Positions 1 through 9,213 of a stretch of DNA of 64,000 nucleotides are shown here, piece by piece. A program made the position numbers and the translations under genes. The notes beneath the pieces were generated by a model. That model saw only the letters and a program-made list of their open reading frames with translations, had not been told where the DNA came from and did no database searches. Source of the DNA: Dyadobacter sp. 3J3 (GTDB lineage Bacteria; Bacteroidota; Bacteroidia; Cytophagales; Spirosomataceae); NCBI RefSeq assembly GCF_009801115.1, contig NZ_VTOL01000011.1:1-64000 (forward strand). Direction: 5' to 3'. Numbering within the stretch: position 1 is the stretch's first letter; every line of letters starts with the position of its first letter.

Positions 1-90
1 GGTAAGTGCTCTAAATTTGTCGCAGGTCGCCCGGGCTTTTTCGTTTATTTGTTTCACAGCTACAAACTTAAAAACATGGGCGGCTTTTTT

Positions 91-783
91 TTATGCCCTT
101 ACAAATCTATTCGTGATATTGTCTATTATTAATCTCTTTAATCTTTGTACCGTGTCCGGAGATATTTCGTGAAGCTTTGCCACTTTTCTAATACTAAGAC
201 CAAGTTCTATGTCTTTGACTGCTTTTGAATATTTTCTCAATAGTTGAGCATCCGTATATAGGCGGCCGTGTCTTCTACCGAATTTCTGACCATTTCTTTT
301 GGCCAGCTCCATTCCGCTAATTATTCTCTCAATGTGAGTTTCTCTTTCTTGTCTGGCCAGATCGGCAGTGATTGAGAAAATCATGGAAGCTGCCGGATTC
401 AACTTCCCATTAGGTAATAATGTTTCGATATTGAACTGATGTATGTATAATGAGATTTTTAGATTAGTTAGCTCTTCAAGAACTTGATGTGTTTGGGATG
501 GTCTACGTCCTAAACGGGATACTTCGGAGACCAGGACCTTTTGTATTTCTCCTTTCTTTGCTGCTGCCAGAAGCTCACCAATTCCTTCACGGTCATCATT
601 GCTTTTACTTCCGGAAATTTTTTCTGCAATGATCCTCGATATTGTCCAACCTTGTTTTTCAGCATATGCTTTTAGGTCATCAATTTGACGCTGGTAGTTT
701 TGCACATTTTTTGATACACGTGAAAAAATAACTGCGGAAGTTGATTGTTGGAGATCCAATTTCTGTTTGTTGTTAATTAGCAT
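91..783 (-). CDS. Serine recombinase (resolvase/invertase family)
   Basis: Small serine recombinase of 230 residues that would cut and rejoin DNA through a phosphoserine link. The N-terminal catalytic domain (about residues 16-150) has the RVS motif with the likely nucleophile Ser24, and a later SRLGRRPSQ segment carries the conserved arginines. A basic C-terminal region (about 165-225) ends in a helix-turn-helix of Hin/resolvase type (IRKVAKLHEISPDTVQRL). Length and layout fit resolvases and invertases rather than large phage integrases. No inverted sites or invertible segment are visible next to it, so its target is unknown. It lies at the window edge, upstream of 700 bp without a gene. It could be chromosomal or a remnant of a transposon. 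Confidence 0.9.
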   Translation of the reverse strand: MLINNKQKLDLQQSTSAVIFSRVSKNVQNYQRQIDDLKAYAEKQGWTISRIIAEKISGSKSNDDREGIGELLAAAKKGEIQKVLVSEVSRLGRRPSQTHQVLEELTNLKISLYIHQFNIETLLPNGKLNPAASMIFSITADLARQERETHIERIISGMELAKRNGQKFGRRHGRLYTDAQLLRKYSKAVKDIELGLSIRKVAKLHEISPDTVQRLKRLIIDNITNRFVRA

Positions 784-1500
784 ATAAAGTAAAGTTAATC
801 AGGTGTACTGAAATAAACTAATGTTTAAATCAGTACGCTTTCTGCTCCTTGCTCTACATGCTGGTTTGCTAGAAACATACATTTTACTACAACAACTTTA
901 AATCGGCACAGTTTGCTGTTAATTATGAGATTGCCAAGCAATCAATTTATAACAAATGGGAAGAAAACTTCTATATTAACCTTTCTTGTATATTAATAGC
1001 GTAGTATCGTTTTGTTTACTACATTTGTATAGATCAAATCACCAACAGTAGTATGACTCTAGGGTTAGATTAAAAGAAAGTACAAAAAGCGCCACGGGTT
1101 GTATATACCAAAATAATCTGTTCGACACTCCGTCTACCTGATTCTCACCCTTATCTGTGAGGATATTTCGAGAATAGTTTGGTAAGGTGAATAAGGATTA
1201 TCTTCTATCTTTTGATTTTGGACGAATATATTGTTTCCCAAGGTGATCAATTCCGTTATAACGTAGGTATAATGCCTTAGGATTGAATATACCGGTCTAG
1301 TGGAGAAGAGAAATGTTACATTAAAGTCGTGACGGTTTTTCTCCTTTCTTTTAGTTTAACCTATTTTCCGTCTTTTAATCTAAATGACTTTATGCCTGAT
1401 GTTGGTATCAGGAAAGTGAAAATAATTATAACGGCACGATAGGGGAATCACTTCAATCCTATTCTAAAATTTTTGTTAGAGATTGGAGTAATATAAATAA
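784..1500. other. Gene-free stretch with a possible coding remnant
   Basis: No intact gene is seen over about 700 bp. A short open segment at 1063-1137 on the + strand reads VRLKESTKSATGCIY and so on. It resembles a decayed segment at 10543-10640, which reads VKFKDYT, then after a one-base shift KSATTDFVY. Both share the bases acaaaaagcgccacg apart from one A. These may be two old fragments of the same gene family. The rest is AT-rich and without recognisable signals. Confidence 0.35.
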
Positions 1501-1530
1501 GGCCGTCTCACAATTTTATGAGGCGGCCTC
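1501..1530 (-). terminator. Hairpin terminator after the PRISE-type reductase
   Basis: A 10-bp stem (GGCCGTCTCA with TGAGGCGGCC, one G-U pair) around a short loop. It lies 24 bp past the stop of the leftward reductase gene. The run of T on that strand is weak, but the placement fits a terminator. Confidence 0.6.
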
Positions 1531-1553
1531 TTTATTTACTGTACTTGTCTGCT

Positions 1554-2621
1554 TTACGGTATTAAGTTTTCAAACCGCAACTTCTCAAACAGATTGAAAA
1601 AAGAGTCACGTGTATCCTGATATCCGGTGAAACCAAGCTTGCGGCTTTTGGACATATCGGTCATTACTTCCATGGGCCGGCCCAGATCAAGATCGGTATG
1701 CCAGGCAGAAGCCAAACGGTTAATATGCGTTTCTTTTAATTTGTATTTGACAGCTATTTCTTTCCAGGTCGTAGCGTCATCAGCCATTTCTTTTTCTAAT
1801 GAATGTATATCACCATCAAAACCCGCAGGCTCAACTTCAAACCATCCTGCTATTTGTTTCCATAACCAGTTCCAACGGAAAACGTCTCCATTGGCAACAT
1901 TGAAAGCCTCATTATAGGCCGCTGGCGTTGTAGAAGCCCATATCATGTGCTCAGCCAGCAGTTTTGCATCGGTCACATCTGACAAGCCATTCCACTGCGG
2001 GCCAGAACCCGGAAAGCGAAATGGTCTTCCTGTTTCTTTACAAATGGCTGCATAAACCGCCAACGTAGTGCCCACATTCATTAAATTCCCAACCGCTTTT
2101 CCAATAACCGAATGCGGCCTGTGGATACTCCATGTAAAACCATCCCGGTCTGCGCCGGCGTACACCTCATCTTCCTGAGCATAATAGAAATTTTCCAGAT
2201 CCAGTCTTGGATGCTCTTCGCGGACAGGCGTTTCAGGTAAAGTACCCGCCTGTGCATATGCCTCGAAAGGCCCAAGATAATGTTTCAGTCCCGTTACGAG
2301 CGTAACATGCTGTACCGATTTTTTGGCAGACAGGCTGTTTAATATATTACGGACCATGGCGCTGTTAACACGGATATTTTCAGCCTCTGTATCATTGCGC
2401 ATCCATGTTGTAATAAAAACGTGGGTTGGTGCAATGCCGGCAAGCTTGGTTTTAAGGTCTTCTTCATTCAGTAAATCCGCTGAAATGGGTTTCAAGCCTG
2501 CAATTTCTGTATTAGGATTTCGTGCAAGACCATAAGTTGTCCAGCCTTTTTCAATCAGTTTTTCTGCGAGGTTGCTTCCAGTCATGCCGGTTGCTCCCAC
2601 CACCAATGCTATTTTTTCCAT
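1554..2621 (-). CDS. PRISE-type SDR reductase (progesterone 5-beta-reductase/iridoid synthase-like)
   Basis: NAD(P)H-dependent reductase of the extended short-chain dehydrogenase superfamily, 355 residues. The N-terminal dinucleotide-binding motif is GATGMTGSNLAE (residues 9-20). Instead of the usual YxxxK it carries the NFYYAQED sequence that marks the PRISE group, which reduces activated C=C bonds of enones. Bacterial members are widespread and usually of unknown substrate. The gene begins with ATG, ends just before a hairpin, and lies downstream of a Crp-type regulator on the same strand with a 160-bp gap, so it is probably transcribed separately. The family call is firm; the substrate is not known. 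Confidence 0.88.
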   Translation of the reverse strand: MEKIALVVGATGMTGSNLAEKLIEKGWTTYGLARNPNTEIAGLKPISADLLNEEDLKTKLAGIAPTHVFITTWMRNDTEAENIRVNSAMVRNILNSLSAKKSVQHVTLVTGLKHYLGPFEAYAQAGTLPETPVREEHPRLDLENFYYAQEDEVYAGADRDGFTWSIHRPHSVIGKAVGNLMNVGTTLAVYAAICKETGRPFRFPGSGPQWNGLSDVTDAKLLAEHMIWASTTPAAYNEAFNVANGDVFRWNWLWKQIAGWFEVEPAGFDGDIHSLEKEMADDATTWKEIAVKYKLKETHINRLASAWHTDLDLGRPMEVMTDMSKSRKLGFTGYQDTRDSFFNLFEKLRFENLIP

Positions 2622-2785
2622 GTTTGTACTTTATATTAATTTACTGTCAGGATAAAATGAGATTGGCAAAATATGTAATCAATCTGCCATGTTATCTTTA
2701 AATACTTATCCTGCGTCTGATACAAAGGTACCTGCACTAAAATGGCTGGGAAATGACCTGGAGCAAGAAGTTGGCTTGATGTGGA

Positions 2786-3376
2786 TCAATCGGTTTTGCC
2801 TTGGGTGGCAATATTCTTTTTGATTCGGCTAATGGTTTCAGGGGCAAGGCCAAGGTAAGAGGCAATCATGTTTTGCGGAATGCGTTCAATGATCTGCGGA
2901 TTTGATTCAGCCAGCTGAAGGTACCGTTCTTCGGCAGTATGGGTTATGGTACTCATCAACCGGCGGTCTTTTGTAACAATATTGTTTTGGTAAAGAATAC
3001 GGAAATACCGGTCCATAATTGGAACAGCCAGGGTTAGTGTTTCGTAATTTGCCCGTGAAATCATCAATAGCTCCGAATCTTCAATCGCATCGATATTAAA
3101 TACAGCAGGTACAGCCGATAAAAAGCTATTGAAATCAGATAACCACCATCCTTCCCAGCCAAAAGCGCTCATGTGTTCACCGCCTTTGTCATCCACATTG
3201 TAAATACGAAGCAGACCTTTGGCAACAAAGGCCATATTTTTGCAAACATCCCCTTCCTGTAACAAATACTGCCGTTTTCTTAACCTCTTCGAAATAAAGA
3301 AGGTTTTAATTTTTTCTTTATCAATATCCGTAAGCGAAACTTTTTCCTGAATGTGGTTGAAAAGGACATCAATCAT
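2786..3376 (-). CDS. Crp/Fnr-family transcription regulator
   Basis: Regulator of 196 residues with an N-terminal cyclic-nucleotide-binding-like beta-roll (about 20-120) and a short C-terminal DNA-binding part (about 145-190, with MIASYLGLAPETISRIKK as recognition helix region). No cysteine cluster of FNR type is seen, and the cAMP-contact residues of E. coli Crp are not evident, so the effector is unknown. This short form is very common in Bacteroidota. Its start overlaps the end of the NTF2-like gene by 8 bp, which points to one transcript and possible coupling. Confidence 0.88.
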   Translation of the reverse strand: MIDVLFNHIQEKVSLTDIDKEKIKTFFISKRLRKRQYLLQEGDVCKNMAFVAKGLLRIYNVDDKGGEHMSAFGWEGWWLSDFNSFLSAVPAVFNIDAIEDSELLMISRANYETLTLAVPIMDRYFRILYQNNIVTKDRRLMSTITHTAEERYLQLAESNPQIIERIPQNMIASYLGLAPETISRIKKNIATQGKTD

Positions 3377-3725
3377 GGTAATTTTCGATTACAAAAGCCT
3401 TTAATTCTGCCATCTTACCATTACGGAACCGCCACACGTCGCAGTAGGAATAATGAATCATTTTCCCGTCTTTGTCCATCATACTGATTTTACCAATTGC
3501 AGTAACAAACTTTCCTTCCGCGATCAGGTTTTCCACCATAAATTTTGGCGGCTCCTGGTACGCCAATGCCATATACTGTCTGACAGCTACCTTGCCTCCC
3601 AATATCTGATCACCTACAAATGTCCATTTCAAATCATCGGTGCAGAAGGACAGAAATCCCTCATAATCGCCTTCTGTGACAGCTGCATTTGCTTTTTCCA
3701 GTATTGCTTTATTATTTGATTCCAT
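3369..3725 (-). CDS. NTF2-like (SnoaL-type) protein
   Basis: A 118-residue cone-fold protein of the nuclear transport factor 2 / SnoaL superfamily. The pattern is a helical N-terminus (ILEKANAAVTEGDYEGFLSF), then DDLKWTFVGDQILGGKVAV and the YCDVWRFRNGKMAELKAF strand pair. Members bind or isomerise small hydrophobic ligands; no function can be given here. It is the first gene of a two-gene unit with the Crp-type regulator. A diverged copy of its last 30 codons is found about 7 kb away at 10448-10550, embedded in a decayed region. Confidence 0.85.
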   Translation of the reverse strand: MESNNKAILEKANAAVTEGDYEGFLSFCTDDLKWTFVGDQILGGKVAVRQYMALAYQEPPKFMVENLIAEGKFVTAIGKISMMDKDGKMIHYSYCDVWRFRNGKMAELKAFVIENYHD

Positions 3726-3810
3726 GTGATATTTCTGCTTATATCGTTACAAGGGTATAATTTTGAATTTAGTTTAGAGAAGATCCCCCTATTTACAATC
3801 ACAAGTTTTT

Positions 3811-3843
3811 AACGGGAGATTTATGCTAATCTCCCGTTTTTTC
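3811..3843. terminator. Strong hairpin between the NTF2-like and esterase genes
   Basis: Stem AACGGGAGATT pairs with AATCTCCCGTT and is followed on the + strand by a run of six T. It lies past the end of the leftward esterase gene. The T run faces the + side, so the hairpin may act in both directions. Confidence 0.6.
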
Positions 3844-3977
3844 TAATGACCTTCATTATCTGGAAAATGAATTTAAGCTTTGATAACGTACACCTGCAAT
3901 CTTTGTTAGGTTTGATTCATTCTGAACGTTTTGGCTAATAGCCGATCATCTTTTGAATTAGTTTGCCCAAGCGAAGT

Positions 3978-4820
3978 TTATGTCAGGCAATTTAGCTTTT
4001 CTTCCAAATCACCCAGAGACATTCTACCACGAGCAAATTCAATCTCAAATAATGCACCCTGTTCTTTTTTCGTTAAAGGCCTGTCCTGAATGATCCCGAT
4101 TAATTCATTCTCGAAGTCAAGTGGCGCCAAAATATTTTTCCTGGTGAAGTATGATTCGAAATACCGGATTCCAAACCTGCGCTGAGATACCGCGTCAAAA
4201 TGCAGTCCGTCTTCGTTAGCCGTTAATCCATTTGCCGTTACAAAATAGCAGTTAGGCTTTGTTTCAGAGAATTTCAAAAGGGCATCATTAACTTGGTTAT
4301 ATTCATTAAAGTACTTACCATACCTGCCAGCGCCTAAAAAATTGCCAAGACCACCTGTAATAAATGGAATATCCAGTACTTTCAACGCACTCCGAAATGC
4401 ATCAACGATAATACTCAGCTTATCGCAATACAGTGCAGAAAGGCCACCAAAACTGTCATTTTCTCCCTGGTGCCATAATATGCCATCCAACCTGCTGGTC
4501 CGCAGGGCAAGCTTTGCCTGGAACACTGCATTTTCAAAGAGTACTCCGTCAACCGCCCAGTTATCCAGGCTGGTACCACCGTCAGCACATGGGATCAAGC
4601 CGATCTCTTCCTGCTCATTTTTTAATCTCCACGCACCTGCGAAGGATGCTGCAAGTCCTATACCGGATGTAGGCCTGTCAAAATTAATGGGTTCTGTCAT
4701 TGCCTGCCAGCGGCCGTTTACCAGCATTTTGATCTTATCGTCATAGATCTGCTTAACATCACTCAGGTATCCACGACCAGCCATATTTGACTGGCCCACC
4801 ATCAAAAAGGAACTTACCAT
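3978..4820 (-). CDS. Sialate O-acetylesterase-like carbohydrate esterase (SGNH type)
   Basis: A 280-residue esterase of the SASA (DUF303-type) group. Visible catalytic features are the N-terminal block with the nucleophile (MVGQSNMAGRG, Ser11), the WHQGENDS block near residue 137, and a C-terminal DGLHFD (Asp/His) near residue 212. The family removes acetyl groups from sugars such as sialic acid or xylan. No signal peptide is visible, so the enzyme is probably cytoplasmic or the start lies upstream of a lost leader. It is a single gene; upstream is a 424-bp stretch with no gene. Confidence 0.8.
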   Translation of the reverse strand: MVSSFLMVGQSNMAGRGYLSDVKQIYDDKIKMLVNGRWQAMTEPINFDRPTSGIGLAASFAGAWRLKNEQEEIGLIPCADGGTSLDNWAVDGVLFENAVFQAKLALRTSRLDGILWHQGENDSFGGLSALYCDKLSIIVDAFRSALKVLDIPFITGGLGNFLGAGRYGKYFNEYNQVNDALLKFSETKPNCYFVTANGLTANEDGLHFDAVSQRRFGIRYFESYFTRKNILAPLDFENELIGIIQDRPLTKKEQGALFEIEFARGRMSLGDLEEKLNCLT

Positions 4821-5244
4821 GATATAAATGGGTCAAATTAAAAGATTGTGCGGCAGCGGTCTGGTCGACTCTGCCACCGAAATGCCGGCTCAGTGCCAAA
4901 AGTACCCTATTATGCTGATACGGAAAAAATTGCATTGTTTATGAGTCTGAATCAGGTTAAGAAACTATACAACCAGCATAATCTTCAATATTCATTGTAT
5001 TCATTTCGCACGTTATCGGCTGAGCTAGAACGGAGGCTGAGCGCTGGCAGCGGTGCTAATCAGACATCCAACTATTACGCTGCGTTTATACCGTTCCTTG
5101 AGCGTATAGCCCAACTGATTTTTAAAAGCACAAGAAAAATGTAACAGATTCTCAACCTTCGACGGAAGGACTCTTTTTTCTCTTTTCCATGGCTTAAATC
5201 TACGAAAAGGAAGTAACCAACCAAAGTCAATTGTTATGCTAATT
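4821..5244. other. Gene-free stretch, possible insertion-element end
   Basis: No convincing gene. Open frames on both strands here have no recognisable protein features. The sequence at about 4860-4915 has two neighbouring units of the type GGTCGACTCTGCCACCGAAA and GGCTCAGTGCCAAAAG, which recall the short tandem repeats at the ends of IS21-family elements. That reading is weak. Confidence 0.25.
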
Positions 5245-5604
5245 TTAGTTTTTGCCTTTTGTAAGGTCCCCAATCTGAAAAGCTTCATAGAGTTTTTTGT
5301 TAGCCTTTGCCAATTGTTTGTTCAATGGTGCCAAGAGATCCCGCATAAACGTCTGGTCCACTTCTGTCCGCATCGGGCACTTGCCGTGTAGCATTTTTAT
5401 GAGCTCAATAACAGTTTTGTAGACCAGGTCCAGACTTTGATCAGGATAGGTCTTGAATACACTTTCTATTGATGATAGTAATTCTCCTGGCAGATCTTTG
5501 ATGGGCCCATAATCCGACGAGCGCTGCTTTTCGCTTGGCTGGAGCAAATAACCTATAAGTTGGGTAGGAAATGCACCAGGCTCAACAATACAACTTTCAA
5601 TTGT
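5245..5604 (-). pseudogene. 3' remnant of a short-chain dehydrogenase gene
   Basis: An open frame of about 120 codons without an ATG, entered directly from a stop codon at 5605-5607. The conceptual protein begins TIESCIVEPGAFPTQL. VEPGAFPT is the conserved segment after the catalytic YxxxK in classical short-chain dehydrogenases, and the later MRTEVD matches the RTxVD segment near their C-terminus. The Rossmann motif and catalytic Ser-Tyr-Lys are absent, so about 60% of the gene has been lost. A shorter frame from a TTG at 5547 would hide this origin. There is no sign that the remnant is expressed. Confidence 0.65.
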
Positions 5605-5769
5605 TTATTATTTATTAAGATCAGGATACAAAAATAGATGACCTGTGTTTGTTAATCATTGTTTAAACGTCCTAATTTACTTTGTTTTAACAGCTACTTA
5701 ATAAGGTTTTTGCAGCAAATGAGGCTGCCTATTTTAGACAACCTCGTTTGCTTAATTTTATATTTTCAA

Positions 5770-6438
5770 TCAAAAAATGGCAAGTCCCAATGTTGCCTGA
5801 AAGAGGTTGCTCTTTTTGCCAAATTGTGACGCAGTTGTAGCATTAGCAAACTGAATTTTCGAGATATCTGTGAAATTGCCTTCATAACGCACATCCAGAC
5901 TCAATCTTCCAAAGTCAACGCCAACACCCGCCTGATAGCCGAATGCCAACCGGTTTTTAAATTCAGCTCCTGAATTCTCGCCCGTTACTGCTTCAAATGA
6001 ATCACCAATCTTACCATTATTAGACAATCTGAGAGATGCCATCGGGCCAACATTCACGCGAAAAAACTTAGCAATGCGCACTCCGAAAAGCACAGGCACA
6101 TCAAAGTTGGAAAACCGTACGTCCACTTTTCCATCATTCAACACACCGTCCTCATATACATTGAACTTTCCTCCTTTTTGAGACAACAAAAGCTCTGGCT
6201 GGATATACAACGTTTTACCAAAGCGGAAGAAAACACCACCGGCAAAGCCAAGTGAACGGTTATCGTTGTCCCTGAAATCGAACGCGTTACCGCCTGGTGA
6301 TAGGCTTAGATCCTTGCTGCCATTGATATTGGATAAGTTAGCACCTGCTTTAATCCCGAATCGGAAAGCTGGGTCGTACTGGGCATTTGCTGCGTAGCTA
6401 ATTGTGAGCATACATAGGGCAATCATCATGTTTTTCAT
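5770..6438 (-). CDS. Outer membrane beta-barrel protein (porin-like, OMP_b-brl_2 type)
   Basis: Small outer membrane barrel of 222 residues from the ATG at 6438, chosen because it directly starts a signal peptide (MKNMMIALCMLTISYAANAQ). The mature part is rich in alternating hydrophobic strands with the motif FGIKAGANLSNI at the N-terminus and a C-terminal aromatic residue (Phe), as expected for barrels inserted by BAM. A longer frame to 6519 adds 27 unlikely residues. It follows the HExxH lipoprotein gene by about 60 bp on the same strand. Specific transport or binding role unknown. Confidence 0.85.
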   Translation of the reverse strand: MKNMMIALCMLTISYAANAQYDPAFRFGIKAGANLSNINGSKDLSLSPGGNAFDFRDNDNRSLGFAGGVFFRFGKTLYIQPELLLSQKGGKFNVYEDGVLNDGKVDVRFSNFDVPVLFGVRIAKFFRVNVGPMASLRLSNNGKIGDSFEAVTGENSGAEFKNRLAFGYQAGVGVDFGRLSLDVRYEGNFTDISKIQFANATTASQFGKKSNLFQATLGLAIF

Positions 6439-6499
6439 GTGGATATTGGTTTTAAGTAAATTGTAATTAATAAAAACTTTAAGGAACGGTGCGCTGAGG

Positions 6500-7540
6500 C
6501 TACTTTTTGATAATATCATTTAAGACGGCATCAAACAGGCTCGCAAATTCCCGGCTGCCGATAATATGGTCTTTATTGTCGGCGTTTCTGGCCAGGTTGT
6601 ATCCCCACTCGGTGGCTGCCTTTCTTTGTGTAGGTGTACCGTGGTGCCCGTCAATAGTGAACTCGCAGTCACCTGTATTAAAAAACACTTCTGCGACTTG
6701 TTGCAACTCATTTAACTGCATCGCGGCTCCCCTTGTGTGCGCCAAAAAGTAGGCTGCGTATGCATCGGCCATTAATTCGAAGCGGCGGGAGGTTTTTGGT
6801 GTCAGTTTCATACCCGGTTTTAAAATACCTAAATCATATTGAATTAGATGCCCAACCTCATGGGCCAGAATAGACTGCGGAGCTGTCTTTCCATAACCAA
6901 GTGTGTCGAAACCCTGCAAGCTGCCATCACCAATGATAATTTTAGCCGGAACTTGACCGACATTGGCAAAAAGTGTGTCCGGTATGGCAAGTTGATTAAA
7001 AGTAAAAGCGGGATGGTCTCCGTTGCTATACTGCGGATAGATTTTGAATAAAGTGGCTAACGAGTCGGCATATTTATTAGCCTTTTCATTACTGTATCCA
7101 TATATTTTTGTATACATTTTGATGACCTTACCCCTGTCTTGCAGCATGGAACCATGCGCTGCAACCGTCACGATGTTTTTCGCCTCGATATCCCAAAAGT
7201 TTTTCAGATCCTTTAAGCTCTTATTAATCTGGTCGGTATATTCACCTTTAACACCATAGTATTGGTTTTCAGAACTGTTTTCAAAGTATAAAGCGTGAAA
7301 GATAGCCAGGTTTGACAGTTGCAGCTCCTCACTCGCGTAGATGAGCGTCGGCCCTTGGCCCCAGATAGCAAATTGCGCAAAAAGCCAGGAACGTATGGGA
7401 GGATTGGTACAAGAAGTTGGTACCACTTCTGCTAAATCCGGATTGACCGGATTGACCGGATGATCAACTACGTCTTTACAGCCCGCAAACAGCATTAAGG
7501 ACAAGGCAGTGAATGCCATAAAAAAACGGAGACTTTTCAT
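6500..7540 (-). CDS. Lipoprotein with HExxH zinc-metalloprotease motif
   Basis: A 346-residue predicted lipoprotein. The signal peptide ends in LFAGC (lipid-bearing Cys21). A gluzincin-type zinc site is visible: HEVGH at residues 227-231 and a downstream RRFELMADAYAAYF helix whose Glu255 would be the third ligand. The protein is therefore probably an envelope metallopeptidase, but the substrate is not known and no closer family is recognised. It lies between a CsgG-like gene (upstream) and a beta-barrel gene (downstream) on the same strand, suggesting a shared envelope job. Confidence 0.72.
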   Translation of the reverse strand: MKSLRFFMAFTALSLMLFAGCKDVVDHPVNPVNPDLAEVVPTSCTNPPIRSWLFAQFAIWGQGPTLIYASEELQLSNLAIFHALYFENSSENQYYGVKGEYTDQINKSLKDLKNFWDIEAKNIVTVAAHGSMLQDRGKVIKMYTKIYGYSNEKANKYADSLATLFKIYPQYSNGDHPAFTFNQLAIPDTLFANVGQVPAKIIIGDGSLQGFDTLGYGKTAPQSILAHEVGHLIQYDLGILKPGMKLTPKTSRRFELMADAYAAYFLAHTRGAAMQLNELQQVAEVFFNTGDCEFTIDGHHGTPTQRKAATEWGYNLARNADNKDHIIGSREFASLFDAVLNDIIKK

Positions 7541-7682
7541 AAGACCTATTATTGTTGGATAAAATTTATTATTGATAAAGTGTTTATTGGTGAGACGGCA
7601 TTATTCTCCCCGGACAAAAGGATGGATGTTTATCCTCAGGATTTCATTCAACGGCGAATAGTTACGAAGAGAGCAGCCTATT

Positions 7683-8384
7683 TTATCGGTTCTTGGACCC
7701 GAAAGGAGTGCGCTTGATGAGGTAATCCAATGTACTTACGTATGAATCGATCTGGCTACCAAAAGAACTTCTGGATTTATTATAATAGGTGCTGCCCTGG
7801 TCCGTATAAATATCGAGTGTGACCTTCGTCGCGTAATTGGTGGTCGTGATCGCGTTATTACTCGTTATGGCCGTTCCGGACGCTTTTGTGTTTTTGCTGT
7901 TTTTGTCCTTGTCTTGTTTTTCCTTGTCCTTGTAAGTGGTTACGTTACTGCCCGTGCTGGTGGCCCCTTTGTTTACTACGTCTATGGCACCAAATACCAG
8001 ATACTCCACACCGAGCATCACGGCAAGTTCCTGAGGGTCAACTGCCGCTGCGTCATTGACATCAATTTTGTTTTTTGCCAATAACCGGTTCGTAGTCATC
8101 GGGTCTTGAATGAGAACGTTGGACGTATTCTTGCGTAAGGAGCTGGCGCAATTAGCCTGCATCCGTTTGCTCATTTGACCTGGCTCATAGCCAGGATCAT
8201 TGCTTAGAAATTGGAAAGGCATCACGGCAATCTTGTTCTTACGATCTGCCGGGGCTGCTTCTTTTCTTTCTCCGTCCGGCGTAATGACCTCGTCAGTTTT
8301 GCCTTGCGCAAAACAATTGGTCATTAGGCCACTAAATAGTATTGACATCAGCGTTAAAGCTGATATAAGGCAAGTACGTTTCAT
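7683..8384 (-). CDS. Secreted CsgG-like/TolB-N-like protein
   Basis: Secreted protein of 233 residues with a signal peptide (about residues 1-27, ending CFAQ). The segment KNKIAVMPFQF followed by KRMQANCASSLRKN and a strand LGVEYLVFGAIDVV is the layout of the CsgG/TolB-N fold, where such proteins contribute to secretion pores or periplasmic scaffolds. A lysine/aspartate-rich low-complexity insert lies at about 152-168. No transmembrane barrel segment of CsgG itself is obvious, so pore formation is not claimed. It is the first of three envelope genes downstream of a LytTR regulator gene on the same strand (gap 82 bp). Confidence 0.6.
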   Translation of the reverse strand: MKRTCLISALTLMSILFSGLMTNCFAQGKTDEVITPDGERKEAAPADRKNKIAVMPFQFLSNDPGYEPGQMSKRMQANCASSLRKNTSNVLIQDPMTTNRLLAKNKIDVNDAAAVDPQELAVMLGVEYLVFGAIDVVNKGATSTGSNVTTYKDKEKQDKDKNSKNTKASGTAITSNNAITTTNYATKVTLDIYTDQGSTYYNKSRSSFGSQIDSYVSTLDYLIKRTPFGSKNR

Positions 8385-8466
8385 GATTTAAACTAAATGG
8401 TAAGGTAAAATTGGCTTTATCAGTGGTTGGATATTTACTATAAAACATCCATGAAGAGATAAATGA

Positions 8467-9213
8467 TTATTCGTTTGAACTTGTTGGATTATTCGGAGGC
8501 ATAGAAAGCAATTTGGCATTGATCATTTCAAAAAACTCTTTGCGATAAGCTTCACCTATGGTGATGGGTTGTGCTTCGTCCACGATCCGGACCATATTGC
8601 CTTCTACTGCGGTTAAGTGGCTCAGCGAAATAATAAACGACTTGTGTATGCGCACAAAACCCATTGAGGAAAGATGTTCGGCCAGTTCTTTTAATTTTAA
8701 ATAGGCGGTAATTTTACGCTGATCATTCATGTGGATTGTCGCATAATTGCCTTGCCCTTCAATATAAGTTATTCTGCGGGAATCAATTTTTAAAAGCTTT
8801 CCCTTTTGTTCTGTTTTTACAAAAACATAATGATCCTGGTCATTAATCGGGCGAACATTATTCTGAATGGTCCATAACCGATTGACGGCTTTTAAGAACC
8901 TTAAAAAAGGGATCGGTTTCAATAGATAATCTACTACTGCATGCTCAAATCCGTCAAGGGCATATTCCTTGTAAGCCGTAGTCATAATCACATGGCAATC
9001 ATTGCTGATAAGCTTCAAAATTTCTATTCCGGTCAGATTAGGCATTTGAACATCCAGGAACACAAGCCCTGGTTTGAGATCACCGATCATTGCCAAACCT
9101 TTTATAGGATTTGTCTCTGAACCTACTAGTCTCAAAAAATGCACATGGCTTATATGTTCTTTCAATAAATCGATGGCATGCTGCTCATCGTCAATTATAA
9201 CGCAATCAATCAT
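8467..9213 (-). CDS. LytTR-family response regulator
   Basis: Response regulator of 248 residues: receiver domain (1-120; acidic pair Asp8-Asp9, phospho-acceptor Asp54 in FLDVQMPNLTG, Lys in YLLKPIPF) followed by a LytTR DNA-binding domain (about 140-240). The ATGA overlap of its start with the end of the sensor gene gives a tightly coupled pair. LytTR regulators bind repeated short sites with the beta-sheet domain; no site can be assigned. The three envelope genes just downstream on the same strand are plausible targets, by position only. Confidence 0.93.
   Translation of the reverse strand: MIDCVIIDDEQHAIDLLKEHISHVHFLRLVGSETNPIKGLAMIGDLKPGLVFLDVQMPNLTGIEILKLISNDCHVIMTTAYKEYALDGFEHAVVDYLLKPIPFLRFLKAVNRLWTIQNNVRPINDQDHYVFVKTEQKGKLLKIDSRRITYIEGQGNYATIHMNDQRKITAYLKLKELAEHLSSMGFVRIHKSFIISLSHLTAVEGNMVRIVDEAQPITIGEAYRKEFFEMINAKLLSMPPNNPTSSNE

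Noticed and set aside
91..783. Phase-variation switch driven by the serine recombinase
   Set aside because: No pair of inverted recombination sites or invertible segment could be found beside it.
4848..5144. 98-codon frame on the + strand
   Set aside because: No protein-like features, no family pattern, and its composition resembles non-coding DNA; kept only as a gene-free stretch.
5025..5288. 87-codon frame on the - strand
   Set aside because: Overlaps the SDR remnant in another frame and shows no domain or signal.
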